DNA of 64,000 nucleotides from Mesostigma viride (lineage: Eukaryota > Streptophyta > Mesostigmatophyceae > Mesostigmatales > Mesostigmataceae): assembly GCA_009746045.1 (NCBI GenBank), contig RPFO01000165.1, positions 1,286,046-1,350,045 on the forward strand. The letters are read 5' to 3'. Under the pieces are notes generated by a model. It worked only from the letters and a program-made list of their open reading frames with translations. It did no database searches and was not told the origin of the DNA. The translations under genes and the position numbers were made by a program. Below are positions 20,247-30,604 of the stretch, in pieces (the stretch's first letter is position 1; each line of letters begins with the position of its first letter).

Positions 20247-20989
20247 TGGGCGTGTGCATGGGCGTTGGGGAGGTCAGGGGGGCTGGGGTTGGGTTTGGGT
20301 AGGTGGGTCATTGGTGCAATGTGTGCAGTTGGGGCTTGTGTGTGTGTGGGGGGGGGGGGCATGGGGATCGCCATATACGCGTGCGCGTGGGCGTCCACGT
20401 GATCCTCTGTTCGTGTATGTACATGTTCATGCATGTGCCATGACGGCACAATGCATGTCAGATTCGTGACTTTATCGTGTGTTCCCTAGTTGCAAGTATT
20501 ACTGCTAAAATTCATTGCAGCATTCCACTCCTTGCATAATGCTTGGTTGCTTGCATCGGTTCATTCTATACTTCGATCATGACCTGAAGTGCTTAAGTAT
20601 TACCAGACTCTCGCGCAGTGTCAGGATGTCCAATTTTTAGCACACATGCATGTTTGCACACCAAAGCCCTCATTCCCATGTTGATAAGGCTAAGTAAAAC
20701 ATTTTTTTTTGGTGCGGTGATCCAAGAAATGCAGCTGTGAATGGCTCTAGGAGGTCACCAATGGTGGCCAGACCTGTTATTGAGCGTTGGGAGACGTTAC
20801 AGGGGCGTCAACCACAGTTACAACTAGTTCAGATGTAGTTCAATCAGTTAGTACATTATTATAGTATAAATGTAGTAGAAAATAGTACAACCTAGTATGT
20901 TGTAGCATATGTATTCTAGTTCATTTACCTCCATATGAGATCCAGGGTCTATGGGGACACTTTTTTAGCAAAACTGAACTTGAAACAGG
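20247..20989. other. No gene recognised; G-rich then AT-rich sequence
   Basis: The sequence opens with GT/GGGG-rich low-complexity stretches (G run near 20349). It then becomes AT-rich with repeated TAGT motifs (20820-20930). No supported coding region. Confidence 0.4.
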
Positions 20990-21059
20990 CAAAAAACAGG
21001 AAACTTGGAAAAACTCAAAATGTACTTGTGCTCAAAATGTACATTCTTAACGGCTGGCA

Positions 21060-23023
21060 GGGGATCTGTACTAGCTGCTCGCTCGCACGTGATCCCCCTG
21101 GTGCGCTCCGATCACCGCATCTTCACCGCCCGCATCCGCCTGCGATTCCCCTCGCACTTTTGTAAGCACTCCATGTCCGCGAGTACTTCGCCCACCTCGA
21201 GGACCAGCACGGCAAGTACGCCTGGACCCGCCTGCGTCACGCCCAACGGCCCGCCGGCGGCGCGCAGCCGGCGCGGCGGACGCTCTCTGGCTCACCGCAG
21301 CAGCAGCTCGACCAGTGATATTCCTCCCAGTCCCGGCTGCTCGGCGCCCCCCCGCCGCCGCCGCCGCTTGGCCCTCTGGCGGCCGCGCGCCTGGCAGTGG
21401 CGCCTGCGAACGTCCCTGCGCCGCCCACGCCGCCCGCCGCTGAGCAGCTAGGACTACACCTACCCAGCCCTGACGGAACCCGTGGCCGACCCCAACGAGC
21501 TACCGCCGTTCACCGAGCTCGAGCTGAGCACCGCCGCCAAGCAACTCCGCTTCTACGCCGCCGTACTGACCAGCTCCCTGCCCCGGTGATTAAGCTGACG
21601 GCGCTCACGGGGTTCCTGCTTGACGTCTGCAACCGGATCCTGCTGGCCGACGCGCCGCCGATTCCTGAGTGGCAGCACAGCTACAGTATTATGCTGTACA
21701 TAACACGGTTATACAAAGGTTCCCCTGACGACCCCGCCAACTACGGAGGAGTCTGCATCCAGAGCGCCGCACTCAAGTTGTTCATGCGCATGATCCTCAA
21801 CCGCCTTCGTTCTGCTCTCGACCGTCACCTTGGGGAGAAGTCAAATGGGCTTTCATCCTGGGCGCAACACCGTCATGGCCATCTTCGTCGCGCGTCGCCT
21901 CTTCGAGGAAATCGCTCTCCTGCAACCCGGCGGTGAGTTTCCCGCCATCCTGATCTTCGTCGACTTCATCAAGGCTTTTGATTCTGTCCTCTGGGACGCT
22001 CTATGGGCTGAACTTGCTCGCGCTCGCGTCCCCACTCCCCTGATTACCGTCATCCGCACGCTGTATGAGGGGTCGACCACTTCGGTGCGCACTCAACACG
22101 GCATTACCCCGCCATGCCCACTGCAGACCGGCGTCTGGCAGGGTTGCGTCCTGTCGCCGTACCTGTTTATTATTGTAGTGGATTATGTTATGCGCCAGGC
22201 ACATGCTCGCTTTGCTAGCATTGCAGGCCGTGCCCCTGGCCTAGCGATCACGAATGACCTTGGGGAAGGAGGGCCGACTAACAAGCAGAAATTACTAGCT
22301 GACCTCATTTATGCCGACGACATCACGCTCATCGAGAAGCCGGAGTCTGCCCAACTTTGGCTGGACTGCCTGGCGCTCAAGGCTCGGGCGGTCGGTCGAT
22401 CTAGAAATCAGCCCCAAAACGGAGGCCCTGGCCCTCGGCTTGGCAGGGCCCCCACCCACACTCCGCCTCTTAGACGACTCACCGAGGTCAACTACCCTCC
22501 TTCAGGCCGCTTCAAGCTGCTCGGCAGTTGGCTTCCCGACTGCGAGGACGACATGACGACACGGATCGGCATGGCGTGGGCGCAACTCCATGACCACCGC
22601 CGCTGGTGGAGCAACCCCGCTCTACCCCGGATCGTCAAGCGTGACCTCTTCAAGGTCGTCATTCTGACGATCCTGACCTACGGCGCCGAGACCTGGACAC
22701 TGACGCAGGAGCTGGAGCAACGACTCGACCACAACGTCACCAAGATGCTGCGCAAGGCCCTTAACATCCCCTTTGGTTTGCATATTAGTAATGAGGATTT
22801 GTACACTGATTTGCCCTATGTTTCCCACATTATTAGGCACAGGCGCCTGGGCCTAGCCGGGCACCTGGCCCGCACAGATCAGGTAGACACATCAGATAGA
22901 CTAGCTGGCACCAAGCCCGCCCAGCCTGGGCGATATGTCCTTACCTGGCGTGCCCCAGGCCGTGCGCGGCAGGGCCACCACCCGTGGACTTTTCGTGATA
23001 GCCTCGGCATGGACATGAAGTAA
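21060..23023 (+). pseudogene. RTE-like ORF: endonuclease tail and reverse transcriptase, with frameshifts
   Basis: Three overlapping frames (21005-21451, 21397-21936, 21830-23023) make up one decayed protein. VRSDHRIF near 21100 matches the last motif of the AP-endonuclease fold. The RT follows, with FVDFIKAFDSV (about 21955) and the catalytic YADD (about 22310). The thumb and tail region has LTYGAETWTL (about 22672) and RRLGLAGHLAR (about 22840), typical of RTE/BovB-like LINEs. The stop at 23021-23023 is followed at once by the AATTAATT 3' UTR. The N-terminal endonuclease is missing, so the copy is dead. Confidence 0.75.
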
Positions 23024-23038
23024 TTAATTAATTAGACT

Positions 23039-23098
23039 CGTACTCCCGTTGGGGAGTCACGGACCATTAACCCCGATGGATGGATGGATGGATGGGTG
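23039..23098 (+). other. LINE 3' end: conserved hairpin motif and (GATG)n tail
   Basis: After AATTAATTAATTAG comes CTCCCGTTGGGGAGTCACGG, then ACCATTAACCCC and a GATG microsatellite. The same hairpin-forming motif recurs at 32578-32610, 39341-39370 and 39408-39441. Confidence 0.65.
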
Positions 23099-24020
23099 CA
23101 AACAGTCCTACCGGTCTAATCTATCTACATCAGCTACCTACAACATCTATGTAAACAACATCACTAACTACAACATCTATCTAAACAACATTACGCTACC
23201 CTAGGGGAGCTGTCTGGGCGGCGTGCCTCCCGTGGGTTTGCACACGCGGGCGCTTCCCCACGGGGGGGGGCTCGTTGTCCTAGATATGACCTGGGCCCAC
23301 TTGGCCTTGTCCATCATCTTCTTCCAAATCACGGAGAGGCCTAGGCCCCCCATGTCCTCTACTAGCTGTTCTTTGAAGGTGCGGGCCTTGCGGCGTCTAT
23401 AACATCACGGGGCCCGGCCCACGTCAGGAGGTGCCGGCCAGGCTGAGCTGGTCGCAGTCCCGCGGGGGGGCCACGTGAGGTGTCTACCTGGTTGGTGCGA
23501 GCTAGGTGCCCTACGAGCTGCAGGCGCCGCTGGGTTAATGGTGCTGGTGATATATGGCATGCCCAGGTAAAGGTCCTCATTGCGGACATGAGCAGCATAT
23601 CCTACTCTGAAGATGGATCGCAGCATGTTGGTGACCGCGCCGTCCAGCTTGCGGGCCAGGTCGGCGGTGAGGGTCCACGTCTCGGCCCCATACGTAAGAA
23701 CAGGAAGGATGAGGACCTTGATCAGGTCCTGTTTCTCGATCTTGCCAAGGGGCTTGCGCCGCAGGGCCCGGTAATGGCGTAAAGCGTGCCAGGCGAGGGA
23801 GATGCGGTGGTGCACACCAGCCTCGCAGCTGGGAAGCAGGCTGCCCAGCAGCTTGACGCGGTACCGATACAGAACTTGAGAGCCGTCAAGGAGATAGAGG
23901 GGTGGCGGTGGGTGGGTGAGCCCAATTGCCAGGGCCTCTGTCTTCTTGCTGACCTCAAGCCCCACTGCACGAGCCTCGATAGCCAGGCAGTCCACTATAC
24001 TTTTCGTCCGAGGGTGGTAA
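23099..24020 (-). mobile_element. 5'-truncated RTE-like LINE, minus strand, tail-to-tail with the previous one
   Basis: Contains the C-terminal part of an RTE-like ORF on the minus strand (23405-24013) and a 3' UTR down to about 23100. The truncation point lies next to the palindrome at 24022. Confidence 0.6.
23405..24013 (-). pseudogene. RTE-like reverse transcriptase C-terminal fragment
   Basis: It starts within the RT after the YADD region (SIVDCLAIEARAVGLEVSKKTEAL). It continues through VKLLGSLLP and LTYGAETWTL, with the terminal NEDLYLGMPYI. The order and spacing are those of the plus-strand copy (LDCLALKARAVG, LLGSWLP, LTYGAETWTL, NEDLYTDLPY). A frameshift replaces the last residues. 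No catalytic residues remain. Confidence 0.75.
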
Positions 24021-24021
24021 A

Positions 24022-24071
24022 AAGGATCCGAGGCGTAAATTACCAGGTGGTAAGTTACGCCTCGGATCCTT
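24022..24071. repeat. 50-bp near-perfect palindrome
   Basis: The arms AAGGATCCGAGGCGTAA (24022-24038) and TTACGCCTCGGATCCTT (24055-24071) are perfect complements. The spacer contains a second TTACC/GGTAA pair, so almost the whole stretch can fold. Confidence 0.9.
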
Positions 24072-24139
24072 CTTACTATATACATCTCGCCTATGATCCT
24101 ACGCAGTAAGTTATCGCTAAGATCCTACCTACGATCCCA

Positions 24140-24262
24140 CGCGGTAAGACTACGAGGTGGTAAGATTACGAGGTGGTAAGATTACGAGGTGGTAAGATTA
24201 CGAGGTGGTAAGATACGAGGTGGTAAGATACGAGGTGGTAATGTACGTACGGTAATTTACCA
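24140..24262. repeat. Tandem GGTAAGATTACGAGGT-type 16-mers
   Basis: Four or more copies of TACGAGGTGGTAAGAT and shorter variants. An inverted form (GGTAATTTACCACC) ends the run. Confidence 0.8.
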
Positions 24263-25010
24263 CCTGGTAGTTTACGATCCCGGTACTCGGTCCCGTAGGT
24301 TACGACGTCGTATGCTTCTCGCGTACACTACCGGTACTACACTATCATGTCGCTATGTCGTTCTGAATTGCAGTACGCATGTCACTTAGAATTTCACTGA
24401 AGGAATTTCACTTATCATTTCGGTCAACCTAACCCCTAACACCCATTTACCCGGAAAAAAAAAAAAATGAATGGCATTTGCAGCAAGGCTCATGCAAGAC
24501 AAGTTTCTATTTCATAAACCATTTCATTATTACATGCAGGATTACATGTCATGCACAAAAATCCAACGCCTTCACAGAAAGAGCATATCAAGTCTTCTGA
24601 CGACAATATCAAGTCAATATAAAAGTCGTGGCTTCTCTTCGTGGCTTGAAATACTGTTTCCATGCAGTGCTTAGGACAGCTCCGGGGATGTCGGCACCGC
24701 ACAGAAGCTCCATCCGGGAGCAAGTGCGCCGGGGGAAGATGTTGTACATCCAGAGCTCGATATGTGCGGGAAGCCGTCGTGTTGGAAACCGAGGTGTCTG
24801 CACAGAATTCCGCGCGCAGGCAGCTTGTGCCTTTACGGGGGAAGACCTGCGACACAAAAACCGTGTCCGGACAATGCAATACGGAGAAATGGCAACGGCA
24901 GATGGAGTCGGCTAAGGCCGCTTGTAAGGAAAGTGATTTTTAATGCACGAATAAATGTATAATGCATGCTACATCGCCATCGCTTGGGCGGTGAAAAGAC
25001 AAGGACCAAC
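24263..25010. other. No gene recognised
   Basis: ORFs of up to 129 codons on both strands (for example minus 24490-24879) overlap one another and show no motif I can identify. Confidence 0.4.
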
Positions 25011-25240
25011 CACATGCCCCCACCTACCCTTCGTGCATCCCGCCCTTGACGAGGCACAACCATGTGCCCCCACCTACCCTTTGTGCGTCCCTCCCTTGAC
25101 AAGAAACAAGCACGTGCACCTATCTAACCTTTGTGCATCCCTTCCTTGGCAAGGAACAAGCACACCCACCCACCTACTCCACATGCATCCCTCCCTTGAC
25201 AAGGAACAAGCACGATCACCCAGCTACCCACTAGCACGGC
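25011..25240. repeat. Minisatellite of about 60 bp
   Basis: About four imperfect units of CCCTTGACAAGGAACAAGCAC followed by CACCTACCC and TTGTGCATCC-like text. Each includes the palindrome CCTTGACAAGG or a variant. Confidence 0.75.
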
Positions 25241-25439
25241 AGCAAGGCAGACCTTACAATGGCAAGTGATGTTTATCGGTAGAAACTGTTAGACAACTAG
25301 CAAACGAGCCAGCCGGTGAAGAGCAAGGCACGCATGCAAGGAATTTGTCGTTGCCTATGTCTACGCTTGTGTTTGTCACTGCAGTTGAAATCTGCATTTG
25401 CATCAGCAGGCCCGATCGAACCCCATGTCGCCACCCGCA

Positions 25440-25860
25440 TTTCCACTTATACTTCACGGCCCCATATTCTTCTCTTGTGCCTGCCTTTGCCCTAACTGTT
25501 ACCCTAGCATCTGCCCTTGCCCCTATCTTTGATCCCCAGTGTTTGCCGTTGCCCTCATCCTTCCCCTAGTGCCTGCCCTTGTCTTCATCTTTTCCCTTGT
25601 GCCTGCCCTTGCCCTTGTCCGTTCCCTCGTGCTTGACTTGTCCTAATCTCTTTCCCTTGCGCCTGCCCTTGCCCTTATCCGCTTCCCTTGTGCCTGCCCC
25701 TGCCCTTGTCATTTCCCTTGAGCCTGCCCTTTTGGCAAGCACAAGTGCCTTTGTCCTTTCCTTGGCCTTGTGCTTGCTCTTCCAGTTTCCCTTTCCTTTG
25801 CTCGTGCGGTTGCCTTTGCTCTTACCCGGGTGCTTGCCCTTGCCGTTTGCAAGCTGCATT
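25440..25860. repeat. CCCTTG/TGCCTG pyrimidine-rich low-complexity repeat
   Basis: Irregular repetition of CCCTTGTGCCTGCCCTTG. Both strands give long biased ORFs, which are not gene evidence. Confidence 0.8.
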
Positions 25861-26578
25861 ATTGTCTTAGCAAGCTAGCAAGTGCAAACTGGCACTGAGC
25901 CAGATGTGCAAGCAAAGCAGCCAGTGTAAATAAGGATGGACGGGAACAGTAGAAAGCTAGGGGTGGCAACGGTGCTAGAGCTCATGGCAACAAGGTGGTC
26001 CCATTCTTGCTGCATTGGGTGCGTTGCGTGGGTGGGATATTGCGATAGGGGGACATTCTTGCCTTGGTTGTGTTTTCACATGCACCCGGTGCTTGAATTT
26101 ATGCGTGCAAGGGTGGCTGGTATCCCAACCAACAGCCCAAGAGGAAAAAGAGTGCTTAGAAAGCAAGAATGACTTTATTTTGGCAATAGCAGTGGTGGCG
26201 GCAGCAAAAACTGTTGTTGTAGATGCAAGCTACAACACTGCTGATGGTTTCTCACACTAATGTGGATCATGATAATGCATGCCACTTAACGGGACCATAT
26301 AAACCACAACAAGAATAAATCGTGAGAGCAAAAGAAAGAGGAGTACAAAATGGCCGGCTTACCTAGCTACAGCAAAAAAATTGCATGAAAAACAAGATAA
26401 CTCACCTTTGTCGCAGCAGTGACCATATCAGACAGCTCACAAAAACTTGTTGATCCTTGAAACTTCCTGCTTGAAGGCAGCCACCAACGGTCGGGATTTT
26501 TCACCCCAGTCCTTCTCAACAGCCAAGGGAAAGGGAAAGAGAGAGGAGGGGTGCGGGAGGGACAAGAGAGCGGGGGTG

Positions 26579-26582
<4 letters not shown>
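25861..26582. other. No gene recognised
   Basis: Small ORFs (at most 81 codons) only. No motif or splice-supported structure seen. Confidence 0.35.
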
Positions 26583-26647
<65 letters not shown>

Positions 26648-27405
26648 AGGGAGAGAGAGGAGAGAGAGGAGAGAGAGAGGGAGAGAGAGGGGGGAGAGAG
26701 AGGGGGAGAGAGAGGGGGAGAGAGAGGGGGAGAGAGAGGGGGGAGAGAGAGGGGGAGAGAGAGGGGGAGAGAGAGGGGGAAAGAGAGGGGGAGAGAGAGG
26801 GGGGAGAGAGGGGGGAGAGAGAGGGGGGAGAGAGAGGGGGAAAGAGAGGGGGAGAGAGGGAGAGAGAGGGGGGAGAGAGAGGGGGGAGAGAGGGGGGGAA
26901 AGAGAGGGGGAAAGAGAGGGGGAGAGAGAGGGGGAGAGAGAGGGGGGAGAGAGAGGGGGAAAGTGAGGGGGAGAGAGAGGGGGAGAGAGAGGGGGGAGAG
27001 AGAGGGGGAGAGAGAGGGGGAAAGCGAGGGGGGAGAGAGAGGGGGAGAGAGAGGGGGGAGAGAGAGGGGGGAGAGAGAGGGGGAAAGAGAGGGGGAGAGA
27101 GAGGGGGGAGAGAGAGGGGGGAAAGAGAGGGGGAGAGAGAGGGGGAGAGAGAGGGGGAAAGCGAGGGGGAGAGAGAGGGGGAGAGAGAGGGGGGAGAGAG
27201 AGGGGGAGAGAGAGGGGGGAAAGCGAGGGGGAGAGAGAGGGGAGAGAGAGGGGGGAGAGAGAGGGGGGAGAGAGAGGGGGAAAGAGAGGGGGAGAGAGAG
27301 GGGGGAGAGAGAGGGGGAGAGAGAGGGGGGAAAGAGAGGGGGGAGAGAGAGGGGGGAGAGAGAGGGGGGAAAGAGAGGGGGGAGAGAGAGAGAGAGAGAG
27401 AGTAG
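26583..27405. repeat. GA-rich array: (GA)n followed by GGGGGAGAGAGA units
   Basis: It starts as pure (GA)n to about 26640, then becomes units of 10-12 bases (GAGAGAGAGGGG, GAAAGAGAGGGG). All frames are open (Arg/Glu/Gly or Ser/Leu/Pro), so the ORFs of up to 360 codons are artefacts. Confidence 0.95.
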
Positions 27406-28170
27406 GAGAAGTGCGGGTGGGGGTGGGAGAGGTGGGATGGAAGATTCACTACGTTAGCAGGCGACTAAACTGCTACAATGACACAAAACCACGGAGCTAG
27501 GCCCTTAACTCCATCAGATCAGAGTGAAAACCCATGTTGAAACTGGGACAAATGCCATTAGAATGTTACTATGACCGTGGCTAGTAAACGTGAATTGACA
27601 CCCAGGTTGTGACTTCAACGATTGGAGGCAACCTTGCCAAGTCTCCCAAATGCAGTCGGCTAGACAAGCTTCACAAAAAACGCAGCAAACATGTTAACGT
27701 TGCTAATATTCCAACGACGCGCATCCGCAGTCCGGCTGCCAATGAAGTCTTCTTGGTCGCCAGCTGTGCACAGAGGAGTAACCGCTAGAGACGCCAATTT
27801 GCGAACAACTCATTACAATTACAAAGCGCAGGGAGCAGATGGCTATGCATCAACAATTACTTCCGCTCGCCCTCGTATTTAGCCAGGTCTATCTGCCCAA
27901 ACTGGGTAAATGTTTTGCGATCGGTGAAATTGGCACTCTAGTGACTTACTTTCCCAGAAAATGTCCATTCACACGACAACCGACTCACGCTCACACGTCG
28001 TGAGGAGTTGCCGATAGGATAAACGGCCACAGTTTCTCGGTTCTCTTGTTCCGTTGGTCGTGCCGCTAGCGTGCCAGCCGCTCCAGTCCCTAAAATTCAA
28101 ATTCTAGTTGTTCGAGAAAACGTTGTCGGCACGGCGACGGCACGATGCCGGGCCGGGCTGCATGGGCCAT
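27406..28170. other. No gene recognised
   Basis: Mixed-composition sequence with ORFs of at most 63 codons. Confidence 0.35.
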
Positions 28171-28755
28171 GGAGGGGGGTGATACACAAATACCGTACAG
28201 GTGGTACAGTCATTCACGCCTTAAGTTGGGTTCGTGGTTTTTGAGGGGTCAACCCAACCAACTTAAGGCGTGAACCCAACTTAAGGCGTGAATGACTCTA
28301 CTAAATTCTACTAATTTGAACTAAAGATACTTAAACATAGTATTCTGAACTACTTTGAACTAAGAACGCCGGAATTCAATTCGACCCAACTTAAGGCGTG
28401 AACCCAACTTAAGCCAACCCAACTTAAGGCGTGAATGACTGTACACAACTGCCGCCAGTACAACAGCGGGGCGCTGCGTACCTGCCGTGGGAAGGAGGGG
28501 GGTGGTACACAAATACCGTACAGGTGGTACACAACTGCCGCCAGTATAACAGCGGGTCGCTGCGTACCTGCCGTGGGAAGGAGGGGGGTGGTACACAAAT
28601 ACCGTACAGGTGGTACACAACTGCAGCCAGGACAACAGCGAGTCGCTGCGTACCTGCCGTGGGAAGGAGGGGGGTGTTACACAAATACCGTACAGGTGGT
28701 ACACAACTGCCGCCAGTATAACAGCGAGTCGCTGCGTACCTGCCGTGGGAAGGAG
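28171..28755. repeat. 86-bp minisatellite, main block
   Basis: The ACAACTGC anchor recurs at 28445, 28531, 28617 and 28703, a period of 86 bp. Units carry CTGCCGTGGGAAGGAGG and TGGTACACAAATACCGTA. The array is interrupted by the MITE at 28208-28440. After two more insertions, fragments of it recur at 29647-29697 and 34885-34990. Confidence 0.9.
28208..28440. mobile_element. 233-bp MITE with GTAC target duplication
   Basis: It begins AGTCATTCACGCCTTAAG and ends in its reverse complement, and is flanked by GTAC at 28204-28207 and 28441-28444. Removing the element and one GTAC restores the 86-bp repeat exactly. The AACCCAACTTAAGGCGTGA motif is also repeated internally, so the whole element is rich in foldback. 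A second copy is at 29137-29365. Confidence 0.9.
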
Positions 28756-29646
28756 GGGCTGGCACATCCGCCGCATACCGAACACGGACATGTTCGGGCG
28801 GATACCGAACATGTGCGGTGTTCGGGTCGGCAAAAATGTTCGGCCGAACATGTGCTGTTCGGGTTCGGGTCACCTGGAAACTTTCAGAACATGTTCGTGT
28901 CCGTATTCGGGTCACCCTGGGAACCGGGCGAACATGTTCGCCTCTGACCCGGTACCGAACATTTCTGGCGGAATCCTTGTAGTACCATCCAGTGATCCGA
29001 CTCGGCAAAGATTCTCTGATGAAAAGGCCTTAGATTTTAGTCCGCCGACACGCTGGCAAGAGCAAAGCTGTTGTACGGTTGTAGTCTGTAGAATTGTCTA
29101 AGCACGACCGGACTAGTTCAGGTAATGATTACGTACAGGCATTCACGCCTTAAGTTGGGTTCGAAGTTTTTGAGGGGTCAACCCAACTTAAGGCGTGAAC
29201 CCAACTTAAGGCGTGAATGATTCTACTAAATTCTACTAATTTGAACTAAAGATACCAAAACATACTATTCTGAACTATTTTGAACTTGGAATGCCAAAAC
29301 CCTATTTGACCCAACTTAAGGCGTGAACCCAACTTAAGCCAACCCAACTTAAGGCGTGAATGCCTGTAATGATTAATAGGATATCATGTATTTAAGGAAA
29401 AGTGACAACAAACTATGTATAGTTTCTCACTTATTATAATTTATTTAATGAATTGTTCGTGTTCGGTAAAATGTTCGGGTAATGTTCGGGTTCGGGTTCG
29501 GGTCACTTGACCCTAAACAGTACATGTTCGTGTTCGTGTTCGGGTCACCTGGCAATGTACCGAACATGTTCGTGTTCGGGTTCGGGTACTCTCCCAGGTG
29601 TTCGTGTTCGTGACCGGGTCGAGAAAAGACCCGGATGTGCCAGCCC
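28756..29646. mobile_element. TIR element with GTTCGGGT subterminal repeats
   Basis: GGGCTGGCACATCCG at the left end is matched by CGGATGTGCCAGCCC at the right. Dozens of GTTCGGGT/GTTCGTG or CCGAACA motifs cluster in the outer 200 bases of each side. It sits inside the 86-bp array. I could not settle the target duplication because the site is G-rich. hAT-type ends often look like this, but the class is uncertain. It is itself interrupted by a MITE. Confidence 0.65.
29137..29365. mobile_element. Second copy of the GTAC MITE, 229 bp
   Basis: Same internal sequence as 28208-28440 with scattered substitutions. The ends are AGGCATTCACGCC and GGCGTGAATGCCT. The flanks are GTAC and GTAA, so the duplication has one mismatch. 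Confidence 0.85.
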
Positions 29647-29714
29647 TAGGTGGTACACAAATACCGTACAGGTGGTACACAACTGCAGCCAGGACAACAC
29701 AGGCCGGATAAATA

Positions 29715-29960
29715 TTATTTAAAGAGTATTTAAATATTTTCCGAAGGGAGCAAGATCCTTTCAAATACTATTTAAATATTTCCGCGAGAGGCGGCGCGAG
29801 TTTCAAATGTATTTAAATACTTCCAGCAAAAAGCGGGAAGCCTCTAAATATATTTAAATACTTGGGCGCAAAAATAGGACCACGATAAATATATTTAAAT
29901 ACTTCCCCTGAAATTTTTGTCGCGGATAAATATATTTAAATATTATTTAAATATTTTAGC
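29715..29960. promoter_or_regulatory. Left subterminal ATTTAAATA repeats
   Basis: About seven copies of TATTTAAATAT/C spaced roughly 30-40 bp apart by GC-rich spacers. They are mirrored by five or more copies at 34600-34780. Such subterminal motifs in hAT elements are transposase-binding sites; that role here is inference. Confidence 0.6.
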
Positions 29961-30006
29961 CAACAAATCCGCTAGTTTAGAGGTATTTTCTTACATTTCC
30001 TTTCCC

Positions 30007-30016
30007 CTATATAAAG
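30007..30016 (+). promoter_or_regulatory. TATA-box-like CTATATAAAG
   Basis: A strong TATA match just inside the left subterminal repeats of the hAT-like element, about 65 bases before an ORF starting at 30080. Confidence 0.5.
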
Positions 30017-30079
30017 CGAGCTTCGTGACCGTTGGTTGCAAAATTAGGGGGAGTACCGCCGATAATTAGGTAGAAAATC

Positions 30080-30604
30080 GTGGTACAAAAATCAGCCATT
30101 GGGGGGTACTCCAGAGGTCGACGGGAGAATCGCGGAGATCGCAGATACAGTACGTACGGCGAGCGAGCGAAGCGAGCGAGCACCGTACGGCGAGCGAGCG
30201 GAGCGAGCGAGCACCGTACGGCGAGCGAGCGAAGCGAGCGAGCACCTTACCGCGAGCGAGCGGAGCGAGCGAGCACCGTACGGCGAGCGAGCGAAGCGAG
30301 CGAGCACCTTACCGCGAGCGAGCGGAGCGAGCGAGCACCGTACGGCGAGCGAGCGGAGCGAGCGAGCACCGTACTGCTAAAGCGCACAGCGAGCGCAGCG
30401 AGCCGCGAGCGAAGCGAGCACCGTACTCTACTATTTCTCTCCGGAGCGCAGCGAAGGAGCACGTTACTTAGAAAAAGATGCGCCAACGAATTTCAGACCT
30501 ACGGCCGCTTACGATTCCTCTCCGGAGCGCAGCGAAGGAGCACGGGCAATTTCAGCGAGGGACGGAAGGAAACCACTGCCGACGGGCCATGGGCCACGGG
30601 CTAG
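30080..30604 (+). CDS. Hypothetical repeat-containing ORF, 174 codons
   Basis: The ORF starts 65 bases after a good TATA box. Its middle is dictated by a 31-bp repeat, giving ERASTVRRASEASEH-like residues. Because the repeat is open in several frames, coding potential is doubtful. It could equally be a non-coding transcript of the element. Confidence 0.2.
   Translation: MVQKSAIGGYSRGRRENRGDRRYSTYGERAKRASTVRRASGASEHRTASERSERAPYRERAERASTVRRASEASEHLTASERSERAPYGERAERASTVLLKRTASAASRERSEHRTLLFLSGAQRRSTLLRKRCANEFQTYGRLRFLSGAQRRSTGNFSEGRKETTADGPWATG
30150..30410. repeat. 31-bp tandem repeat GTACGGCGAGCGAGCGAAG...
   Basis: About eight units of GGCGAGCGAGCGAAGCGAGC with A/G and TACGG/TTACC variation. 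The GAGCGAGCG core is nearly palindromic with its CACC-GTAC junction. Confidence 0.85.

Larger units (their letters stand above)
20990..23098 (+). mobile_element. 5'-truncated RTE-like non-LTR retrotransposon
   Basis: The end of an AP-endonuclease domain, an RT, a short 3' UTR and a (GATG)n tail lie in order. RTE-group elements commonly end in short tandem repeats. The 5' edge is set roughly where the coding similarity starts. Confidence 0.7.

Noticed and set aside
20254-20469. Trp/Gly-rich ORFs after the GGGGGC remnant
   Set aside because: G-rich low-complexity sequence without a recognisable domain.
26367-27457. ORFs of 284-360 codons in the GA-rich array
   Set aside because: Low-complexity translation of (GA)n/(GAGGGG)n, open in several frames at once.
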